A stretch of 64,000 nt of DNA from Nicotiana tabacum (taxonomy: Eukaryota; Streptophyta; Magnoliopsida; Solanales; Solanaceae). Position 1 is the first letter of the stretch. Every line of letters starts with the position of its first letter. The DNA is taken from the NCBI RefSeq assembly GCF_000715075.1, contig NC_134102.1:47439348-47503347 (forward strand). Direction: 5' to 3'. Both the position numbers and the translations under genes were made by a program. The notes under the pieces were generated by a model that made no database searches, was not told the origin of the DNA, and saw only the letters and a list, made by a program, of their open reading frames with translations. Shown in pieces: positions 57,360-64,000 of the stretch.

Positions 57360-58014
57360 ATCACGACCCTTTGTTAGTTGTGTGCAGCTATTTGGTAGTG
57401 CTCTTCGAAGTCTTGTGGCTCGAACCGGACACGGAGGACGTGGTCCCGATGCCCCCGAGGATATGTGTTTTTCTCGAGCCTCGATACGAGGGGCTACTCG
57501 CTCTGACTCTGATTCCTTATGGTCACGTTCCTGCTTTGTTTGCCTCATCGAGAAACCGAGATGCTTAGTGGGACCCGTATATAGATAGTCCCCTCGTTTC
57601 TCATAGAGTAGGCTTGCCAGAATAATGGGAAATGACATATGACTCCGGTTCCTTCCTTCTAACGTTACGACGAGGGAGCCGAAATGTCTCATCAATCGTG
57701 TCGTTCTGACTTCGGACACGTGTCGCTCATCAGCAGGTTGCCCCTGAATGTGAAACGGCGGTTGTTTACCTATAAATGCTTCCTCCCTTTGTTCTTTTTC
57801 TACTTTTCCACTAAATTACTATCTTCGAGCTTTCCAGCCATCATCATACCTTTTTCAAACCTTCATATCTTCATCCTTGTTCTTCAATTTCCATTGTAAT
57901 TTCCAGATTTTTGCCCAGAATTTCTTTAAATCTTCATACTCTGTTCTTCATCTTCAAACCCTATTTTTTCAAAGCTTTGCATTCATTCCTCAAATTTTCA
58001 AACACTCCCCCAAA
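57360..58014 (+). promoter_or_regulatory. Promoter and leader of the antisense ORF of element E
   Basis: Plus-strand TATAAAT at 57771-57777 in ACCTATAAATGC lies about 240 bp before the ATG at 58015. A pyrimidine-rich, AUG-poor leader follows (CTTCATCTTCAAACC-type). This is what a pol II promoter and 5' UTR look like, and it points opposite to the pol genes of E. The 5' part (57360-57770) is GC-richer than the chromovirus DNA to its left. Confidence 0.65.
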
Positions 58015-60688
58015 ATGACAATGGCCAAAACATCAAAAACTATTCCTCAACAAGTTGCATCTTCATCTTCTCAATCAGCCGATGGTACTGAAGCTGTTGC
58101 CCCTGAAGTGGTTACCCTCGAAACGACTTCCCCTGTTGAGATTGCTAACGAATTGGTCACCGAGCCTCCCTTGAAAACGTTGATTCTCGGGGGCTGCTCA
58201 ATTGTAGATGACTTTAAATTCGAGAAGCCTTCACGCAAATAGGACCGGAGCGTAGGAGTTTTGAGGTACATATGTTCCGTGACTGAAGATGTTCTTCCCA
58301 TAGTTCGTAAGGACTGCAATTGGGAAGGAAAGAACGTAGTAGTCTCCGGGCTGGAGGACGCCGTTATTACCCACGTAGAGGGGTACTTAAGTGTTTACAC
58401 TTATCCCTTCACACTAGGCCCGATGGACCCGATCATTCTGGACTTTTGCAAGAGGTACGAGGTGTGCCTCGGGCAAATCCATCCATCGTTGTGGAGGATC
58501 ATGATCCTCCTCCACTACTTCATGAACAAGACCGAGTCTCGTCGGTTCACGATCGACCACCTACTCTAATTATACAGTTTTTGAATGTTTCGAGTGGGAC
58601 TGATCAAGCTTACTCACCGGGCCAGCGAGGCCCCCTTTTCGAGTATCGATGAAGACCAAGACCGGGGCTGGCAGGGACGCTTTGTCTGAGTGAAAACTGA
58701 GGATTTGATCCCCCCGAATACATGACATTCCCTGAGAAGTGAAATGCGTCTCGTAAGTGCAATCTCTCTTTACACATTAAAATTTATTTTCTTTAATTTT
58801 TATCCACTCATTCATGCTTGTGGTTCTATAGCTGTCGCCCGGCTTCTGAATGTGGTTCCCTGGTTAAAGGAATGGATCGAGGGCATCTATACTCAAATGT
58901 TGTACTTCGAGCGCACATGGCGAGGACTCTCGAAGGGCCGATAGGAGGCCCGTTCTCATAGTGAGGCCTCTTTCTAAGTAGCCAAATCATAGTAAGGCTC
59001 TTTCTGAGTGCCCCTGTCCATTGATCCCTCCGTTGCTGCCATAGAGGGAAATAAGAAGAGGAAGAGAAAACCCTCATGCTCCGCAGGCACCGAGGTGAAG
59101 AAACCAAAGAACCAGGTGCTCCGCAAGCCCAGGAGGGGCACCAGTTCCTGAGTGCCGGACTCCGACTCCCTCCTCTGGCTTAGGGACAAGCCGGAGGATG
59201 AATCCATTTTTGTTACCCACAGGACGACCTATCACAGGGATTTGGATGCATCCGAGGGGGAGACTCGTGAGATCGACCCCCCTCAAACTCAAAAGACTGA
59301 TGTGGATACCCGGGGTGAAACTTCCTAGTATGCCGGCTCCACTCCAAAGGAAGCGCCCGGTGTAATTAAGATCTCGAGGATGCCCTCCTACACTGAGTCC
59401 ATTCTCGAGGAGGCCCAAACGAGAAAGGAGAAGTCCAACGATGGGGTCCATGGTGCGGAAAATCTCCTTCACTCCTTTTTCGATGGTGTGGACTCATCTG
59501 CTTTGGAAAAATTCTCCGAGCTGGGTGACCTGGAAGTTCCAAAGAAGGACACATCCTCGAAATATGGCAGGCCGAGCTCGAGCCCGAAATTGATCAATCA
59601 GTTCCATGCTATGAGTGTGGACCCTGGTCGCAAAAGATCGATTATACTAACCATCCCGGAGGATGCCTGGGTTTGTCTACTTCTATGGGGGTAGCTAGCT
59701 ACCTCGGATTCCTGGTGACCGAGGAGAATCAGGCAAAAATGAATGAGGTTAACATGCCATGCCTTTTCAATGAGGCGCAGCAGGCCCTGAACCGGGTAAA
59801 TCACTATTTCTTTCCATCGATCTATTGTTATCTGTGTTTGATATTTCTCATGTTTTTCACCCTTTTGTAGGCCTCGGTACTTCACCATCAGAGTTTCCTT
59901 CGGTACCGGGTTGAGGTCAATCAACTCGAGCTCGAGGCTTGCAAGAGGGGGTCGCCAAGAACCTCCAGGTCGAGCTGGATGCAGCTCAGAAAGAAGCATC
60001 GGTCTTAAGGCAGGACCACACCGACTTGGTGGAAAAGGTAAAGGTTTTTGAAGTTAAAAATGAGGGTCCGGTCTTAGAGGCTAATAACAATACTTCGCAA
60101 GACCAGCAGAAGATCGACCAGATCGACCAACTATGCAAGGAGATGGATGAGATCCATGTAATGGCCGACGGGTGGAAAAACAAGATGGACCTGCTGGCCT
60201 CGGAGAAGCAGACTGCCTAGGCCAAGCTGTCTTCAGTGGAAGTTCAGCTTTGGGTGGCGAAGGAGAAGGCTAAGGCACGATCTCAGCAAAATGAGGACCT
60301 TCAAGCATAACTGGGCTCGGCTATCGCTGAACAGGAAGCCCTTGTTAAGGAGCTTGAAACAATGAGGTCTAGGTTGGAGATAACATTGGCTGAGGCTGAC
60401 GAGATTGTGGCAAAATATAAGGTTGATATTGAAGCAGTCGAAGCCTTCCTGAAGACCACTGCCAAGTATGTGAGGCGGCTATCCCGAAGGGAGACCCTCG
60501 AAGAAATCCATGCCCGAGGCATCGACCTATCTACCGAGATAGAGGAGGTAAAAAGACTTGAGGTCGAGGCTAAGAAGCTAGCCGAAACCCAAGGTGAATA
60601 GGGCTCCGAGGGCTCTGAAAAATTCGAAGACCCCGACGGTTTTGGTGAAAAGTCGGGTTCCGGTGAAGATCAGGCATATATGCCTTAG
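58015..60688 (+). pseudogene. Antisense extra ORF of element E, with introns (putative gypsy-type transposon domain)
   Basis: Starts MTMAKTSKTIPQQ at 58015. Three exons: 58015-58752, 58832-59795 and 59871-60688, with GT..AG introns of 79 and 75 bp. Exon 1 contains VLRYICSVTEDVLP, HVEGYLSVYTYPFTLGPMDP and LGQIHPSLWRIMILLHYF. I recognise these as the plant putative gypsy-type transposon family (often labelled Transposase_28). Exon 2 has a basic cluster NKKRKRK (59050-59070), a likely nuclear signal. Exon 3 is a long Lys/Glu-rich coiled coil (LQVELDAAQKEASVLRQ through EEVKRLEVEAKKLAETQ). Stops at 58240, 58567 and 58582, a lost C near 58716 and a shift near 59935 show decay. The function of such ORFs is unknown to me; Tat elements Grande and Retand also carry antisense ORFs. 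Confidence 0.78.
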
Positions 60689-61778
60689 AATTCTTTTTTG
60701 TTTTTGTATTCCTGTACATATATTTTGTTGAGGTCGTTTTTGTTGGGCCTTTGTAAAGATATTCTGAAATATATAAAACATTTCTCTTTTGGAAATTTTC
60801 AAGTCTATTATCTTAGAATCTTTTTACAATTTCAAACATTTCTAATGCCTTAGCACATAATCAAACGTATTAATAAGTCATTTTTCGGAGGTCCGAACAA
60901 AACCTGTCTCTATGCAATTTTTGCTCGAAACTTGTGGAAACTCGGAGTGACTGGAAATTTCCCCAAGTTGTTTGCTATAATATTTTTAGACTATATCTTT
61001 GCCGAGGGTAACCTTTGAACAGGTTTAGAATTGTATTGAAGGCCTTATGTTTTGATTACGGGATTCGGATGTCTCTGAATCGCTTTTAGGGTGGCCGTAG
61101 CCTTTTAGGTTTAGGCAGCGCCTGATAGGTTTTGTGCCTCTGGGTTTCTATAACCCGAGCCGTCCGAACTTATTTCGGATGACAGTCCCCGAGTGGGGTA
61201 GCCCTATGGGCCCGGATAGGGGTGGCCCTTGGGCTTGATAGTCCCCAAGTAGGAATAGCCCTTAGGCTTGATACTTTTAAGAAGAAAAAATGTGTATTAG
61301 CAAGGTAGAAACTTTCTTTCATTTATGTGCGTAACGTACAAGATTGTAAGCGTGTAAAAGATTGTATTATTGGTAAGGTGGCCTACGCGGGCACATCTCA
61401 CTTGACTGTATGGCCCTTATAATAAATCCTAACCACCGAGCCTTAAATGTTCAAGCACAAAGTATCCTTCCTTCCTTGCTAAGAAGCTTGACCTGATAGT
61501 GATGGCCCCCAATATTCGAGATCGATTTTGAGAGGGCTCGGATACTGTTGATGAGACCATTGACTCCGATTTAAAACCGGTCTTCGATTCTAAGTTAGCA
61601 TACTTTACTGTTGCCTCATTAAAAACCTTACCCGAAAACCCATTTGGGACAAAACCGGTTCAAAGGAAAAAGAGTGTAACGCATGCTTTCAGACCTAATA
61701 GTTACATTCTCGTTTGGTTTTTACCTGCAAGTGTTAGTCCGATTCATAATATTATAAAAAGGTGAATGAGGTCGTAAC
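60689..61778 (-). other. Region between pol and antisense ORF of element E
   Basis: No ORF of note except a 74-codon stretch overlapping the ORF end (60802-60578). On the minus strand just after pol comes the stretch CCGGTTTTGTCCCAAATGGG and GTTTTTAATGAGGCA (about 61605-61665), which recurs behind pol in many plant retrotransposons. At 61190-61283 a short CG-rich module, (A/T)GTCCCC(G/A)AGT with TAGCCC, is repeated imperfectly. The two transcription units of E converge here. Confidence 0.55.
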
Positions 61779-61945
61779 CTAGAAGTAGTACCACTGTAAG
61801 TGTGTAACGTTCCAGTTGTTTGGTAGCTGTGCACCGTTTCCTACTTCGAGTTTGTACGAACCTTTACCAGTAATTCCGATTACTTGAGATGGTCCTTCCC
61901 AATTCGATCCCAGCTTCCCTTCATTCGGGTTCCGGGTGTGCAGTG
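61779..61945 (-). pseudogene. Integrase C-terminal end of element E
   Basis: The minus-strand frame VTLHTRNPNEGKLGSNWEGPSQVIG, then GKGSYKLEVGNGAQLPNNWNVTHLQWYYF and a stop. This is the tail seen in Tat-lineage pol proteins; it has no chromodomain. The frame continues upstream at 63209 once insertion I is removed (NIGDFVYKKVT before it). Confidence 0.85.
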
Positions 61946-63208
61946 TGACGAGCTCGAAACACACACTTAAATTATGCTCGCTAGTCAAATATAGTATAGT
62001 ATAATATTGTATCCACAAGGATTAGATTTAAATAGTATTCTTGTAGTTTCTAGCTTGATTGCAATCCAAGATGATCAACAATTGGGATTTCTATGATTTC
62101 TAACTATAATTAACTAAGAACTTAAAGCTATTGACTAATGACAATTGCAACATAGGTAGGCAAGGAAGTTATCAATGGGAGAAAATAGGGGTTGATAGGA
62201 TAGGTGCAAGATAATTGTTTGGGATCTTACTCTAGGTAATTCACTTCTAATATTTAAGTAAGTCTCTCGAATTCACTCAAATATTAGTTCAAACGTTCAG
62301 CAAAAACTCCTCTCTCGATTAAGTCTTAACCTCACAAGATGAACCAGTTTAAGCACGTGAAGATATACAAGAATGCGTAATGGATTGGTCTTTAGTAAAA
62401 CTTCTTTCGATTATTCTCCTAATTAGGTTTAATCAATGATTCAACTAGCCTCTTTCGATTATTAAGAAGAATTAATGAACTCACCCAACAATAAAATGCA
62501 AAGATATCGCAAGTTATGCCTCTCTCGATTACATGAACAAGTGAATATAGATGCAAAAATTAAATCATCCAAAAATGCTTCAATATATAGAACTAGAGTT
62601 ATAATCCACAAACAATCATCAATACACCAAATCCATCAAACCCTAAATAGATGATATCCTTGTGATTGTATTCTTCCAACTCCTCCTAAAGTATGTCAAA
62701 GGTCCAGAAAATAACGTTTTTCCATGTATTTATACCAAGTAGTGTCGGGCCAAGACGAAATCACCTTCTCCTAGCCGAAATAGGAAAATTTCTTTGTAAA
62801 TATTGCATAGGCGCATCGCATGGGGCAACGCACCATGCGGGGCATTAGTGGGGAAATCCAAAGAGCTAATTTCTGAAATGCAAGAGGATTGCACAAGCGC
62901 GGCTCCCCACGCACCGCGGTAGTGGGAAATTCTCATAGTACAGACCAAAACACAATTTCTGACGTCCAAACTTGGTCCTCGACCCCCGAACACGATCCCG
63001 GCTTAATCCCTTGGGCTTTTACTCAGACTTCAAAGATCCAAATAGCTTAAATTCATTCTATAACATCTACATAGCTCGTAATTACTCCTACAAGGCATAA
63101 AACACACAATAAGTGCAAAACACTATCAATTAAAGCTCAAACATGAATAAAGTGCAGTGAATTAGAATGTAATAAGTGACTAAAACACGTAATTATAGCC
63201 TACCATCA
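61946..63208. mobile_element. Insertion I: 1263-bp TG...CA element, probably a solo LTR
   Basis: It splits the integrase of E. Target duplication CAGTG (61941-61945 and 63209-63213); the insert begins TGACGAGCTCG and ends TACCATCA, i.e. TG...CA with 5-bp duplication as for an LTR. The duplicated codons of pol (VTL) confirm the junctions. It is AT-rich, has no ORF of substance, and carries five spaced copies of a motif like CTCTCTCGATTA (about 62265, 62310, 62405, 62452, 62520). The family is unlike the other LTRs here. Orientation cannot be set. A short non-LTR element with a longer duplication is the alternative. Confidence 0.7.
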
Positions 63209-64000
63209 CAGTGTTACTTTTTTATACACAAAGTCTCCGATATTATAGTGCCGAAGGTTGTCTCTTCGGTTGTATTATCTTTATATCCATTGTTTCTGGG
63301 CGGCCAACCGGACTATGGCGGCCTCACGCCTCTCATCCAATAGTTCCAAGCTTGTGCATATGGCTTCACCATTTGATTCTTCGGTCGCATATCGAAACCT
63401 GAGGCTTGGTTCTCCCACCTCGACCGGTATTAGTGCTTCTGCACCGTAGACCAACAAAAATGGAGTGGCCCCGGTATAAGATTTAGAGGTCGTACGTTAT
63501 GCCCACAAGACTTAGGGCAAAATTTCCTTCCATTTTCCTTTCGACTCGGTCAACCTTTTCCTAAGGTTTTGGAGTATAGTCTTGTTCATAGACTCCCCAT
63601 GTCTGTTCCCCCTAGGGTGATAGGTTGTTGACAAGATCTTTTTGATCTTATAGTCCTCGAAAAATTTACTTACCTTACTGCCGATGAAGTGCTTCCCGTT
63701 ATCACACACTATCTCGGGCGATATACCGAATCGGCATATTATATGGTCCCAAATGAAGTCGATGACTTCTTTTTCTCGGACCTTCTCGAACGCTTGAGCT
63801 TCTACCAACGTATAAAAATAGTCAGTCATAAACATTATTAATTGAGCCTTACCGCGTGCCCACGGCAGGGGACCGACAATGTCCAATCCCATTTCATGAA
63901 CGACCAAGGTGACAGGACCCAAGGTAGTAGCTCCTCGGGTTGATGGATCATTGGTGCATGCCTCTGACAGCCGTCACATCTCCGTACAAAGTCCTTCGCA
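63209..64000 (-). pseudogene. Integrase core of element E, Tat lineage
   Basis: The minus-strand ORF 63922-63512 covers the catalytic core. It holds MGLDIVGPLPWARGKAQLIMF, TDYFYTLVEAQAFEKV, FGISPEIVCDNGKHF and THPRGNRHGES-type end, with 35 residues between the Asp of CDNG and the Glu of HGES, so D-D-35-E is complete. Upstream in another frame (one base lost near 63880) lies the zinc-binding CDGCQRHAPMIHQP. Downstream the frame can be followed through AEALIPVEVGEPSLRFRYATEE to NIGDFVYKKVT, with a shift near 63510 and stops near 63290. The 5' part of pol lies beyond the window. Confidence 0.87.

Larger units (their letters stand above)
35045..64000 (-). mobile_element. Element E: Tat-lineage Ty3/gypsy element, split, runs off the window
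   Basis: A minus-strand retrotransposon made of several pieces: LTR material at 35045-35485, an antisense ORF region at 57360-60688, the pol 3' end at 60689-61945, and integrase at 63209-64000. Element F (35486-57359) and insertion I (61946-63208) interrupt it. The integrase lacks a chromodomain and ends in LPNNWNVTHLQWYYF, and an extra ORF lies in antisense between pol and the 3' LTR. Both are features of Tat elements such as Grande and Retand. Its 5' half, with gag, protease and RT, lies to the right of the window. The left boundary is approximate. Confidence 0.75.

Noticed and set aside
57228..57719. 163-codon minus-strand ORF spanning the edge of LTR F and element E
   Set aside because: It crosses the junction at 57359 between two different elements, so it cannot be an ancestral gene; no domain is recognisable.
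59598..59999. 133-codon minus-strand ORF in the antisense-gene region of element E
   Set aside because: Shadow of exons 2 and 3 of the plus-strand unit, running through an intron with clear GT-AG borders.
61946..63208. Mutator-like transposon as the identity of insertion I
   Set aside because: A 9-bp near-duplication (CAGTGTGAC/CAGTGTTAC) is visible, but the exact 5-bp CAGTG duplication with TG...CA ends explains the junction better, and no long inverted repeats are present.

Overview
This window is nuclear DNA from a flowering plant, probably a large-genome asterid such as a Solanaceae member. The family impression rests on the look of the LTR families and on memory; no search was run. It is almost entirely retrotransposon. 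I recognise one host gene, the 3' part of a pectin acetylesterase (PAE) gene on the minus strand at 34062-34972. I see no rRNA, tRNA, CRISPR or bacterial operon structure.

Left nest (1-23238). Element A is a badly decayed Ty3/gypsy chromovirus of Tekay/Del type. Its 5' LTR fills 1-1202, its gag-pol remnant runs to about 5240, and its 3' LTR is split into 5241-5717 and 21829-23238. Element B (5718-21828), another chromovirus with two full LTRs, sits inside that 3' LTR. B has lost about 2.2 kb of pol, so protease now runs directly into integrase. Element C (10659-18787) sits inside B's integrase. C has two LTRs of about 2 kb around a 4 kb interior with no gag or pol, so it is non-autonomous and LARD-like. 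Removing C rejoins B's integrase and chromodomain.

Middle (23239-33710). A small AT-rich island holds a 112-bp direct duplication around a 43-bp tandem array, then a Stowaway-like MITE. Element D (24367-33710) follows: a chromovirus whose RT domain is deleted and whose LTRs carry arrays of the G-box hexamer CACGTG.

Right nest (33711-64000). Five 3' exons of the PAE gene are followed, upstream in gene sense, by a Tat-lineage Ty3/gypsy element E on the minus strand. E's left LTR end is near 35045 and it continues past the right edge of the window. E carries an intron-containing antisense ORF (58015-60688) with its own TATA box. E is split by chromovirus F (minus strand, 35486-57359). F's integrase is split by a solo LTR, G (38780-50344, exact CACCC target duplication). 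G is split by chromovirus H (39771-48794, exact TAGGT duplication). E's integrase is also split by a 1.26-kb TG...CA insertion, I (61946-63208, CAGTG duplication).

How the parts relate. A, B, D, F and H encode the same protein order (Gag with CCHC knuckle, protease, RT, RNase H, integrase, chromodomain). B, D, F and H have a primer-binding site complementary to initiator-Met tRNA; A's differs at one position. None looks fully functional, because stops and frameshifts occur throughout. H is the least damaged. C's LTRs and 5' leader closely match those of H, so C was plausibly mobilised in trans by H-type proteins. The order of insertion on the right is PAE intron, then E, then F, then G, then H.
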